DNA of 64,000 bases. It comes from Pseudoalteromonas sp. A25. Lineage in GTDB: Bacteria; Pseudomonadota; Gammaproteobacteria; Enterobacterales; Alteromonadaceae. The stretch covers positions 1,458,001-1,522,000 of the forward strand of contig NZ_AP021846.1 in the NCBI RefSeq assembly GCF_009176705.1, in the 5' to 3' direction. Below are positions 1-9,927 of this stretch, in pieces (the first letter of the stretch is position 1; every line of letters starts with the position of its first letter). The position numbers were made by a program, and so were the translations under genes. The notes under the pieces are model-generated. The model worked only from the letters and a program-made list of their open reading frames with translations, was not told the DNA's origin and searched no databases.

Positions 1-3000
1 TTGTCCCCTCAATGTTGGAGAGCATGTTAAGTTTAGGTGAGTTGGCGTCGTGTACTTCATTGAAGCAAGTATTTTGTAGTGGAGAAGCACTTTCATTGCA
101 CCATACCGTCTCATTTGCAAATAGCTGCCCACATGCTGAATTACATAACTTGTATGGTCCAACAGAGGCATCGATAGACGTTAGTTACTGGGATTGTGCT
201 GAGTTAACAGGGACACATACTTCTATTCCAATAGGAAAGCCAATACATAACACCCAGTTATATGTATTAAACTCACAATTATCACCAGTGCCTATCGGCG
301 CGCCTGGCGAGTTATACATTGGTGGTGTTGGCTTGGCCCGTGGGTATTTGAATCGAGATGAATTGACCGCAGAGCGGTTCATAGAAAATCCATTTTATGA
401 TGAAAATATAGCAGGCAGCAGTCAACGCTTATACAAAACGGGTGACTTAGTCCGTTGGTTACCTGATGGCAACTTGGTTTTTCTTGGTCGTTTAGATCAC
501 CAAGTCAAATTACGTGGTTTTCGAATTGAGCTCGGAGAAATCGAGCATACGATTGGGGGACTAGAAAATGTGCGCGATGTAGTGGTCATAGCGCGTTCGG
601 ATAACGGGCAACATGAGCAACAACTAGTGGCTTATGTCGTTGAAGAAGCAGCGGCTGAGATATCCGATAAAGACAAGGTTGTGACACAGTTGAGGCAACA
701 TGTTGAGGCGGTTTTGCCTGACTATATGGTGCCATCGGCATTTGTTGTAATGGAAAGCTTACCGTTGACACCCAATGGCAAGGTGGACAGAAAGGCTTTA
801 CCTGCGCCTGATTTTAGCCAGCAACAGGAAAGTTATGTAGCTCCGAGTACCGAGACAGAGCGGTTACTTTGTGCCATTTGGCAAGATGTATTAGGCATAG
901 AGCAAGTTGGTGTAAAGGATAACTTTTTTGCTTTAGGGGGCCACTCACTGTTAGTGATCCAAGTGATTGCGCGGTTACAAGAGATAGGGAAGTCCATTTC
1001 TGCCAAAGTGCTGTTTTCGGCAAAGACATTGTCGGATGTTGCGGCAGCCATAGATGCTTCAGTTGTAGCAGAGACGTTTAAGGTACCAGCTAATGAAATC
1101 CCCGAGAACTGTGAGCATATCACCCCAGAGATGTTGCCTTTAGTGGACTTAGATGAGCAATCGCTAGAGTATATTGTCAATCAAGTGCCAGGTGGTGCGG
1201 GAAATATCCAGGATATATATCCACTGGGGCCACTGCAAAAAGGAATCCTCTTTCATCATATGATGAGTGAGCAAGGAGACCCTTATGTTTTGCCTGCGCT
1301 ATTTAAAGTAAACGGAAAAACGAACTTAGCGTCATTTAAGGCTGCACTAGAGTTTGTGATAGGCCGTCATGATGTACTACGTACAGCGATATTGTGGGAA
1401 GGCTTGCCCACTCCAGTGCAAGTTGTCTACAAAGAAGCAGTGCTACGTATTGAAGAGGTGGCAGTAGAGGCAGGCATGGATGTGATGGATATCATGTCAG
1501 CAAAAAGTGCCCCAGAATCACAAAGCATGGACTTATCACAAGGTCCATTAATACAGTTGCAAGTTGCTGCGATGGATGATGACGCGTTCATTGTGTTATT
1601 ACAATATCATCACATTATTTCAGATCACGTAGGTCTAGAAATAATTCAAAGCGAGATAGCGGCTTACATGCAGGGGAAGGCAGATACACTGTTGCCTTCC
1701 AAAGCGTTTAGAGGGTTTGTTGCACATGCATTACATCAAGAAAAAAATAATGATGCACACGCTTACTTTGAGTCACTTTTAGGGGATGTTGAGGAACCAA
1801 CGGCACCATTTAATTTATTAGATGTACAAGGAGATGGTAGCCAAATAGTAGAATTACGAGCTCAGGTTCGCCCAGCATTGAGCAGCAAGCTACGAGAGGT
1901 GGCAAAGCGTTTAGCCGTGAGCCCCGCGGCGATATTTCATGCAGCGTGGTCATTGTTGATAAGCGGTTGTAGTGGACGAGATGATGTTGTTTTTGGGACC
2001 GTTGTGTCAGGGCGCTTGCAAGGAACGATGGGTGCAGAGAGCATGCTGGGTGTGTTTATCAACACATTGCCTTTTAGAGTAAAACTACAGGGAGTCACGG
2101 CGCTAGAGCTAGTTGAGCAGGTACAAGAGCGTTTAGTATCGTTGTTACCGTATGAGCAAACCTCATTAGCAGAAGCGCAAAAGTGTAGTGGTTTACCCGG
2201 TGGTACCCCATTGTTTAGTGCACTACTGAACTATCGCCATTCTGGACAAGAAGTTGATGATACAGAGCCATTGGCGCCAGAAGAAATAGAGCTGATCGGT
2301 GGTCAAGAGCGGACGAATTACCCTTTTGATATGTCAGTTGATGACTTAGGGGTTGAATTTGAATTGGAAATGCAGGCTGATCCATCAGTGAATGTTGAGC
2401 GCATTATTGGTTACATGCAAACAGCCCTTGAAAACTTGGTTGTGTCATTAGATAGCGCACCTGAAACAGCGGTAAATCAGCTAAGTATCTTACCTGAGGC
2501 GGAGCGTAAGAAATTACTAGCACAGAGTTTAGGGCCATGCAGAGACTATGCGGGACCAGTATGCATTCATGAGCGATTCGAAGCTCAGGTGGCTAGTACA
2601 CCTTTAGCGGTTGCGGTTGTACACCATGAGCAAAGCATGACATATACCCAATTAAATAAACAGGCAAACCAGCTGGCCCATTACTTAAATGCACAAGGGG
2701 TGGGGGCAAATGATTTAGTCGGGATTTATGCTGAGCGCTCCCCTGCATTTTTAGTGGGAATGTTGGCTGTCATGAAGGCTGGCGGCGCATATGTGCCACT
2801 GGACCCTGTAAGCCCTAAAGAACGCATTGAAAACATGGTAACCAATGCACAGCTGAGAGTCTTGCTGAGTGATAGAGAGCAAATCCAAGAGATAGAGATT
2901 AGTGAAGATATACATGTCGTGTACTTTGATGATTTAGCAGATGGGTTTTCTAAATGGCAGACAGATAATCCAGTGCACGACAGCAGTGGAGATGATTATG

Positions 3001-6000
3001 CGTATATGATTTACACATCAGGGTCGACAGGGCAACCAAAAGGCGCTTTGGTACACCACAGCGGTGCTATGAACCATATAGATGCAGAGTTTGATGTGCT
3101 TGGTTTTATGAATGAAGATATGACTTTAAAGCCATCAAACTTTTTGCAAAGTGCTGCATCGTCGTCAGATGTATCGGTATGGCAATTTTTGGCACCGGTG
3201 TTGTCAGGAGGTACAACGGTAATATTGGATGACATGACAGACATGGAAAGCCTAGTCAGTTTAGTGCAACAGCACGATGTGCATTTAATAGAAACAGCAC
3301 CAGTGGTGTTGCAGTTGCTGGTCAACTATGCCAAAGGTTTGCCGGAGGAGCAAAAAGCATTACCACTACGTTGGGTGATGAGCATAGCGGAAGCCGTGCC
3401 TGTTAAGTTAGTGAATGAGTGGTTGGAACTCTATCCAGACATTCCAATAATGAATGGGTATGGGCCAAGTGAAGCGTCGGATGACATCAGCGAATATATC
3501 ATAAGCGCCCCATTAGCACCGGATACACCGAGTGTGCCAATAGGTCGGCCACTACCTAATTTGAGCTTGTATGTATTGGGTTCTGATTTACAGCTTCAGC
3601 CAGAGGGCGCAGTTGGCGAGATTTGCGTTGCAGGTGTGGGCGTAGGTCCAGGTTATTGGAAAAATGAAGAGAAGACAGCCGAGAGCTTTGTAGCCAATCC
3701 ATATGGGCAAGAAAAGGGGCATGGTGCACGTTTATACCGAACAGGAGATTTAGGGCGCTGGCTACCAGATGGTAACTTAGCCTTTTTGGGGCGTATTGAT
3801 AATCAAGTAAAAGTACGAGGGTTCAGGGTTGAGCTGGGAGAGATAGAAGCAGCATTATCATCGGTATCAGGTATTGGAGATGTAGCCGTGTTGGTACGCC
3901 AAGATAATCGAGGAGAGAATGTGCTGGCGGCGTATTTAGTGAGTCAAGTTGAGCCAAGGCTAAGCAATTCGGAGATCCGAGAAGCGCTATTATCAAAGCT
4001 ACCGGAGTATATGATCCCAACGAGTGTGACTTGGTTAGATAAGATGCCACTCAATGCAGCAGATAAAATAGATAGACATGCTTTGCCAGCCCCAGATAGA
4101 AGTAGCCAACAAGAGGAATATATAGCGCCACGCACGGACACAGAGATACTACTATGTCAGATATGGCAAGAGGTGTTGGGTGTTGAACAGGTTGGCATTA
4201 GCGATAACTTTTTTGCACTGGGTGGTCATTCTTTACTAGTAATTCAGGTCATTTCAAAACTACAGGTTGCTGGAAAGCATCTTTCAGCTAGAGAATTGTT
4301 TGCTGCAAGGAATTTATCTGCCGTTGCTACTATGATTGACTCATCAGTAATGACAGAAGCAACAGAGTTTGTGGTACCGGCCAATTTGATCCCTGTAGGC
4401 AGTAAAACGATTACACCTGACATGTTGCCATTGGTGAATTTAGAGCAAAGTGAGATTGATCACATAGCAAATGAAGTTCCTGGTGGTGCAGGTAATATTC
4501 AAGATATTTACCCCTTAGGGCCACTACAAGAGGGGATCCTCTTCCATCATATGGTGGATGCCAGCAAAGACCCTTACGTATTACCAGCATTATTTAAAGT
4601 TAGAAGTAAGGAAAAGCTCGACCTATTCATTGATGCTTTGCAGTATGTTATTGGTCGTCATGACGTATTGCGTACAGCAATCTTTTGGGAAAACTTGTCT
4701 CGTCCTGTGCAAGTTGTGTATCGGGAGGCGAACTTAAAAGTAGAGTGGATTGAAATTGATGCATCACTAGATCTTATGGCTCAGATGGAAGCTCTTAGCG
4801 CGCCTGGCGCACAGTCTATTAATCTATCAGACGGGCCTTTGATCCAGATGCAAGTGGCTAAATCTGAACAAGATGAATTTGCTGTTTTGTTGAAGTACCA
4901 CCATATCATTTCTGACCATGTAGGCCTTGAAATAATCCAAGATGAAGTACGCGCCTTTATGGAAGATGATACTGCTAGGCTGCTTCCAGCTCGCCCGTTC
5001 AGAGAGTTTGTTGCCCATACATTGCATCATGTTGACACAAACTGTTCTCAAGTGTATTTCAAATCTTTGCTAGAAGGCATTGAGGAACCAACTGCACCAT
5101 TTAATTTACTCGATGTAAAAGGTGACGGGAGTGCGGTACTTGAAGCTAAAGAAAGAGTTCCCAAAACGATAAGTGTTAAGCTCCGTGAGGTAGCTAGGAA
5201 ATTGGAAATGAGCCCAGCAGCGATATTTCATGCAGCTTGGTCATTGTTGATAAGCGGTTGTAGTGGGCGAGATGACGTTGTTTTTGGGACCGTTGTGTCA
5301 GGGCGCTTGCAGGGAACGATGGGTGCAGAGAGCATGCTGGGTGTGTTTATCAACACATTGCCTTTTAGAGTAAAACTGCAGGGAGTCACGGCGCTAGAGC
5401 TAGCAAAACAGGTACAAGAGCGTTTAGTATCGTTGTTACCGTATGAGCAAACCTCACTTGCAGAAGCACAAAGAGGTAGTAACTTACCTAGCGGGACCCC
5501 ATTGTTTAGTGCACTGTTTAATTATCGCCATACGACATATGAAGAGTCAGATTCACATAGTGATAATACGGATGATTACATTGAGTTGATCGGTGGTCAA
5601 GAGCGGACGAATTACCCTTTTGATATGTCAGTTGATGACTTAGGGGTTGAATTTGAATTGGAAATGCAGGCTGATCCATCAGTGAATGTTGAGCGCATTA
5701 TTGGTTACATGCAAACAGCCCTTGAAAACTTGGTTGTGTCATTAGATAGCGCACCTGAAACAGCGGTAAATCAGCTAAGTATCTTACCTGAGGCGGAGCG
5801 TAAGAAATTACTAGCACAGAGTTTAGGGCCATGCAGAGACTATGCGGGACCAGTATGCATTCATGAGCGATTCGAAGCTCAGGTGGCTAGTACACCTTTA
5901 GCGGTTGCGGTTGTACACCATGAGCAAAGCATGACATATACCCAATTAAATAAACAGGCAAACCAGCTGGCCCATTACTTAAATGCACAAGGGGTGGGGG

Positions 6001-7709
6001 CAAATGATTTAGTCGGGATTTATGCTGAGCGCTCCCCTGCATTTTTAGTGGGAATGTTGGCTGTCATGAAGGCTGGCGGCGCATATGTGCCACTGGACCC
6101 TGTAAGCCCTAAAGAACGCATTGAAAACATGGTAACCAATGCACAGCTGAGAGTCTTGCTGAGTGATAGAGAGCAAATCCAAGAGATAGAGATTAGTGAA
6201 GATATACATGTCGTGTACTTTGATGATTTAGCAGATGGGTTTTCTAAATGGCAGACAGATAATCCAGTGCACGACAGCAGTGGAGATGATTATGCGTATA
6301 TGATTTACACATCAGGGTCGACAGGGCAACCAAAAGGCGCTTTGGTACACCACAGCGGTGCTATGAACCATATAGATGCAGAGTTTGATGTGCTTGGTTT
6401 TATGAATGAAGATATGACTTTAAAGCCATCAAACTTTTTGCAAAGTGCTGCATCGTCGTCAGATGTATCGGTATGGCAATTTTTGGCACCGGTGTTGTCA
6501 GGAGGTACAACGGTAATATTGGATGACATGACAGACATGGAAAGCCTAGTCAGTTTAGTGCAACAGCACGATGTGCATTTAATAGAAACAGCACCAGTGG
6601 TGTTGCAGTTGCTGGTCAACTATGCCAAAGGTTTGCCGGAGGAGCAAAAAGCATTACCACTACGTTGGGTGATGAGCATAGCGGAAGCCGTGCCTGTTAA
6701 GTTAGTGAATGAGTGGTTGGAACTCTATCCAGACATTCCAATAATGAATGGGTATGGGCCAAGTGAAGCGTCGGATGACATCAGCGAATATATCATAAGC
6801 GCCCCATTAGCACCGGATACACCGAGTGTGCCAATAGGTCGGCCACTACCTAATTTGAGCTTGTATGTATTGGGTTCTGATTTACAGCTTCAGCCAGAGG
6901 GCGCAGTTGGCGAGATTTGCGTTGCAGGTGTGGGCGTAGGTCCAGGTTATTGGAAAAATGAAGAGAAGACAGCCGAGAGCTTTGTAGCCAATCCATATGG
7001 GCAAGAAAAGGGGCATGGTGCACGTTTATACCGAACAGGAGATTTAGGGCGCTGGCTACCAGATGGTAACTTAGCCTTTTTGGGGCGTATTGATAATCAA
7101 GTAAAAGTACGAGGGTTCAGGGTTGAGCTGGGAGAGATAGAAGCAGCATTATCATCGGTATCAGGTATTGGAGATGTAGCCGTGTTGGTACGCCAAGATA
7201 ATCGAGGAGAGAATGTGCTGGCGGCGTATTTAGTGAGTCAAGTTGAGCCAAGGCTAAGCAATTCGGAGATCCGAGAAGCGCTATTATCAAAGCTACCGGA
7301 GTATATGATCCCAACGAGTGTGACTTGGTTAGATAAGATGCCACTCAATGCAGCAGATAAAATAGATAGACATGCTTTGCCAGCCCCAGATAGAAGTAGC
7401 CAACAAGAGGAATATATAGCGCCACGCACGGACACAGAGATACTACTATGTCAGATATGGCAAGAGGTGTTGGGTGTTGAACAGGTTGGCATTAGCGATA
7501 ACTTTTTTGCACTGGGTGGTCATTCTTTAACTGTGATGGATTTTATTATCACAGTTAAGAAACGAACAGGGTGTACGTTACCTATTGCTTTAGTTTATGG
7601 CGTTGGAACAATAGAACATATCGCTGATGAGCTTGATCTGATTCAGCTTCAACAAGAAGCTCAGGAGAGAATTGCAGGACAGGTGAATGTTGAAGAGATG
7701 GAGATATAA
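1..7709 (+). CDS. Non-ribosomal peptide synthetase, C-terminal part (A-T-C-A-T-C-A-T), 5' partial
   Basis: The frame is open from the left edge, so the N-terminus lies outside. Numbering from the first visible Met (nt 12), the domains are: partial A domain 1-270, carrier T1 (Ser312 in GGHS), condensation C from about 393, A2 about 850-1330 (TSGSTG core near 1000), T2 (Ser1407), C from about 1492, A3 (core near 2098) and T3 (Ser2505). Both C domains read HHIISDH at the active site. Their N-terminal motif is HHMMSEQGD in the first, close to the dual epimerisation/condensation signature, and HHMVDASKD in the second. The partial A1 shows F-S-L-I-D at pocket positions 299/301/322/330/331, close to serine codes. 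A2 and A3 are identical and read D-V-W-E-M-I-G-D-D-K by eye. There is no thioesterase or reductase: 60 residues after Ser2505 the protein ends. No further NRPS gene follows. It acts in cytoplasmic peptide assembly; the product is unknown. Confidence 0.95.
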   Translation, partial: VPSMLESMLSLGELASCTSLKQVFCSGEALSLHHTVSFANSCPHAELHNLYGPTEASIDVSYWDCAELTGTHTSIPIGKPIHNTQLYVLNSQLSPVPIGAPGELYIGGVGLARGYLNRDELTAERFIENPFYDENIAGSSQRLYKTGDLVRWLPDGNLVFLGRLDHQVKLRGFRIELGEIEHTIGGLENVRDVVVIARSDNGQHEQQLVAYVVEEAAAEISDKDKVVTQLRQHVEAVLPDYMVPSAFVVMESLPLTPNGKVDRKALPAPDFSQQQESYVAPSTETERLLCAIWQDVLGIEQVGVKDNFFALGGHSLLVIQVIARLQEIGKSISAKVLFSAKTLSDVAAAIDASVVAETFKVPANEIPENCEHITPEMLPLVDLDEQSLEYIVNQVPGGAGNIQDIYPLGPLQKGILFHHMMSEQGDPYVLPALFKVNGKTNLASFKAALEFVIGRHDVLRTAILWEGLPTPVQVVYKEAVLRIEEVAVEAGMDVMDIMSAKSAPESQSMDLSQGPLIQLQVAAMDDDAFIVLLQYHHIISDHVGLEIIQSEIAAYMQGKADTLLPSKAFRGFVAHALHQEKNNDAHAYFESLLGDVEEPTAPFNLLDVQGDGSQIVELRAQVRPALSSKLREVAKRLAVSPAAIFHAAWSLLISGCSGRDDVVFGTVVSGRLQGTMGAESMLGVFINTLPFRVKLQGVTALELVEQVQERLVSLLPYEQTSLAEAQKCSGLPGGTPLFSALLNYRHSGQEVDDTEPLAPEEIELIGGQERTNYPFDMSVDDLGVEFELEMQADPSVNVERIIGYMQTALENLVVSLDSAPETAVNQLSILPEAERKKLLAQSLGPCRDYAGPVCIHERFEAQVASTPLAVAVVHHEQSMTYTQLNKQANQLAHYLNAQGVGANDLVGIYAERSPAFLVGMLAVMKAGGAYVPLDPVSPKERIENMVTNAQLRVLLSDREQIQEIEISEDIHVVYFDDLADGFSKWQTDNPVHDSSGDDYAYMIYTSGSTGQPKGALVHHSGAMNHIDAEFDVLGFMNEDMTLKPSNFLQSAASSSDVSVWQFLAPVLSGGTTVILDDMTDMESLVSLVQQHDVHLIETAPVVLQLLVNYAKGLPEEQKALPLRWVMSIAEAVPVKLVNEWLELYPDIPIMNGYGPSEASDDISEYIISAPLAPDTPSVPIGRPLPNLSLYVLGSDLQLQPEGAVGEICVAGVGVGPGYWKNEEKTAESFVANPYGQEKGHGARLYRTGDLGRWLPDGNLAFLGRIDNQVKVRGFRVELGEIEAALSSVSGIGDVAVLVRQDNRGENVLAAYLVSQVEPRLSNSEIREALLSKLPEYMIPTSVTWLDKMPLNAADKIDRHALPAPDRSSQQEEYIAPRTDTEILLCQIWQEVLGVEQVGISDNFFALGGHSLLVIQVISKLQVAGKHLSARELFAARNLSAVATMIDSSVMTEATEFVVPANLIPVGSKTITPDMLPLVNLEQSEIDHIANEVPGGAGNIQDIYPLGPLQEGILFHHMVDASKDPYVLPALFKVRSKEKLDLFIDALQYVIGRHDVLRTAIFWENLSRPVQVVYREANLKVEWIEIDASLDLMAQMEALSAPGAQSINLSDGPLIQMQVAKSEQDEFAVLLKYHHIISDHVGLEIIQDEVRAFMEDDTARLLPARPFREFVAHTLHHVDTNCSQVYFKSLLEGIEEPTAPFNLLDVKGDGSAVLEAKERVPKTISVKLREVARKLEMSPAAIFHAAWSLLISGCSGRDDVVFGTVVSGRLQGTMGAESMLGVFINTLPFRVKLQGVTALELAKQVQERLVSLLPYEQTSLAEAQRGSNLPSGTPLFSALFNYRHTTYEESDSHSDNTDDYIELIGGQERTNYPFDMSVDDLGVEFELEMQADPSVNVERIIGYMQTALENLVVSLDSAPETAVNQLSILPEAERKKLLAQSLGPCRDYAGPVCIHERFEAQVASTPLAVAVVHHEQSMTYTQLNKQANQLAHYLNAQGVGANDLVGIYAERSPAFLVGMLAVMKAGGAYVPLDPVSPKERIENMVTNAQLRVLLSDREQIQEIEISEDIHVVYFDDLADGFSKWQTDNPVHDSSGDDYAYMIYTSGSTGQPKGALVHHSGAMNHIDAEFDVLGFMNEDMTLKPSNFLQSAASSSDVSVWQFLAPVLSGGTTVILDDMTDMESLVSLVQQHDVHLIETAPVVLQLLVNYAKGLPEEQKALPLRWVMSIAEAVPVKLVNEWLELYPDIPIMNGYGPSEASDDISEYIISAPLAPDTPSVPIGRPLPNLSLYVLGSDLQLQPEGAVGEICVAGVGVGPGYWKNEEKTAESFVANPYGQEKGHGARLYRTGDLGRWLPDGNLAFLGRIDNQVKVRGFRVELGEIEAALSSVSGIGDVAVLVRQDNRGENVLAAYLVSQVEPRLSNSEIREALLSKLPEYMIPTSVTWLDKMPLNAADKIDRHALPAPDRSSQQEEYIAPRTDTEILLCQIWQEVLGVEQVGISDNFFALGGHSLTVMDFIITVKKRTGCTLPIALVYGVGTIEHIADELDLIQLQQEAQERIAGQVNVEEMEI
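2293..4235 (+). repeat. Copy 1 of 1,943-bp NRPS intragenic direct repeat
   Basis: This block (end of a C domain, all of A2, first part of T2) recurs at an offset of 3,294 bp, which is exactly 1,098 codons. The stretches compared by eye show no difference, and the translated segments are identical. Left of 2293 the match becomes patchy, although 1926-2165 is still close to 5220-5459. Right of 4235 the two copies diverge immediately after the cttta of the GGHSL codons. Confidence 0.93.
5587..7529 (+). repeat. Copy 2 of 1,943-bp NRPS intragenic direct repeat
   Basis: Second copy, covering the end of the second visible C domain, A3 and the first part of T3. The junction at 7529 lies inside the codons of the phosphopantetheine attachment motif. 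After it the third carrier continues with a sequence unrelated at the DNA level to T1 and T2. Confidence 0.93.
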
Positions 7710-7725
7710 TACGATGCTCTAAATC

Positions 7726-7768
7726 TATAGAAGATAAATGCATGTAGTAAACGCTTTTATCTTCTATA
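7726..7768. terminator. Long inverted repeat between convergent genes
   Basis: A perfect 13-bp stem (tatagaagataaa / tttatcttctata) with a 17-nt loop lies 16 bp after the NRPS stop and upstream of the end of the convergent M4 pseudogene. It has no long T run, so intrinsic termination is plausible but unproven. The rest of the 7710-7931 spacer shows nothing clear. Confidence 0.5.
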
Positions 7769-7931
7769 ACGTTGCCGAACTCATGAAACTTAAAACAGTG
7801 TAAAAGCTATGATATTTAGCTTGTTAACCAATCTTACAATCAATGAAGTGAGCTATAAGAACGAGTAACCTTTTTGTGTCTTTTTGGGAAAGCTCTCTTC
7901 ATTATCTACAAGCTCAAAGGCTAGTTGCTTC

Positions 7932-9927
7932 CTAAACAAGGTTCAATGTAGCGCCAAACTTGGCCACTTCAGAATATAGATCGGGCTGATTACCTTGAGT
8001 CCACCATCGTGCTTGATAAACTAAATTATTGTACTCAGCTTTATCTGGGTAACGATAAACTGGTGCTGGTTGCCAAGCTGCGACATGACAAGTATCACTT
8101 TGCACGATAATAGTTTGCAAAGTATGATCGAGGACATTCTTACTATCGACCACGGTCAGACGTACACTATAGCTTCCCGGTTGTTTATAAATGTGTGTAG
8201 GGTTAGCAAGTGTAGATAACTCTCCATCGTCAAAATACCAATGGTAGCTGACAATGCCGTTATCATCGCTAGAGTGCTCATTAAAGCTGACCTGTAACTG
8301 TTGTTTGTTATATGAAAACTGAGCCGTAGGCCCTGAGTCGTTATCTTGATTTGGGCAGTATCTATCGGTTTTTACGCCAGAGTCATAAACCCCTACCGAT
8401 TCCATGGCTAAAACGACATCGTTTACACAGTAGTTAAGATCTAACGCTGCTTGATAAAGGCCTTGCCCTGCAGACTCAAACGTTGCATCGCTTGTCCAAT
8501 AAAGTTGATTTGCAAGTGTAAATAGTTTGAATGATTTTTGAATATTCCAATTTGGTTTAGTTGCAAGTACATAAAACGCTTTATTAAATATTCCGGAGCT
8601 AGTGTGTACACCTGTATTGGTCTTATATTGACTAGTGTGGCCCATTTTTGGGTTGTCCATATACCTAACTGCGCCTTCTGCTTTTAGAAGTTTGTCGCCT
8701 ATCTGCCAGTTAAACTGTTGGTGTATAAACTGGTTCACTGCAGCGGCGGTAATGTCTGAGTAGGCTTCGTTGAGCCCGCCAGACTGGCCGCTATAAATTA
8801 GTTGTGAATTCTGCTCGGTAAAGCCATGTGCTATTTCGTGAGCCACAACACTCAAAGTGGCTGATGGATATTTACTTTGTGCTCCATCCCCCAAAGTAAC
8901 AAACTTCCCATTCCAAAAAATGCTGAAGCTCTATTTTGTCCGTAATGCACGCGCATTTTTATTTGGTCTTTGAGTGCCGGAGTGTTAGTCCACTGAGTAA
9001 ACATTTTATTCGTATAGTGTGCAAATGCGTGAGCATCATTTAAAAGGGAGAAAGCACCATTTACTTCCCTCGCTACATTCTCAGAGCACACAAATTCATG
9101 CAAATGCAGTTCGCTCGTAGTATTACGCATATCAAACGTTGCAACATTGGGGCTGTCTAAATAGCAAAGGCCTTGTTCTTCTATTACATCAAACTGTGGT
9201 AGCATCTCGCTCAATTCCATAGTAATAAAGCCCCGTTTTACCATTTCCACCAGGGCCTCCCGCTTTTATCGACTTAGACACATGTATTAACTCATCCCAT
9301 TGGCGCAATAGCAGTCCATTATGGGCATCGAGAATAAAATGTGGTCGAATAGGTTTATCCACATCGCTGTGAAAAGATACCAGCCAGACTAAATGCGCTT
9401 TATCTTCAGCATCTAGCCAAATATAGAGCTGTTGTGATGGGTTCTGAAGATCTCCGATACGAAGTTTAGTATGTTCTAATGCCGTTTTAATCGCAAACTC
9501 TGCTGTTATTTTTGGCACTATAGATGCTATATCATCGTTAATTTCCGTTATCACGTCACCAAATAAATCCAAGCTACCACTTGGGCTTTTGCTCATGACG
9601 AATGACTCACCTAATAGAGGAATACCTTGGTAATATTGTTGCATGCGCATTTTTTTTAACACCTGATCGCACTGGCACTTCGACTAAAGCTTTTGATTCA
9701 CGCAACAACGAATGAATTGTCAATTCACTCACTATCTGAGCCGATTGTTATGAGCATACTGCTTTTTACTTAACTCGCTAGAAACATAGCTTGAGTTAAG
9801 CTTAATAATAAATCGCTCGTTATCTTGATCAATGATTTTTGCATTGACAGCAGTGGAGCTGAGAATAGAGATTGTACATATAGATATGCTTACACACTTG
9901 TTTTTTTATAGAGTATGGCTTGTTCAT
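7932..9927 (-). pseudogene. M4 (thermolysin/vibriolysin-type) metallopeptidase, broken by several frameshifts
   Basis: Reading leftward from the ATG at 9927 gives a signal peptide (ending AVNA), FTP/PepSY propeptide pieces, an M4 catalytic domain, a PKD domain and a chitin-binding-type tail with the WWTQG motif. The pieces sit in different frames. I see breaks at a seven-base run near 9901-9907, near 9735-9745, at an eight-base run near 9651-9658, at a three-base run near 9193 and at a six-base run 8915-8920. Removing or adding one base at each restores family-like sequence. The catalytic part (HEIAH, GGLNEAYSD, GVHTSSG) is intact within 7932-8894. If expressed it would have been a secreted neutral protease. 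Most breaks sit at homopolymers, so sequencing error cannot be fully excluded, although other genes here with similar runs are intact. Confidence 0.85.

Noticed and set aside
3011..7435. Minus-strand frames inside the NRPS gene (same pairs repeated in both copies)
   Set aside because: They are shadows of the coding frame and repeat only because the underlying DNA is duplicated.
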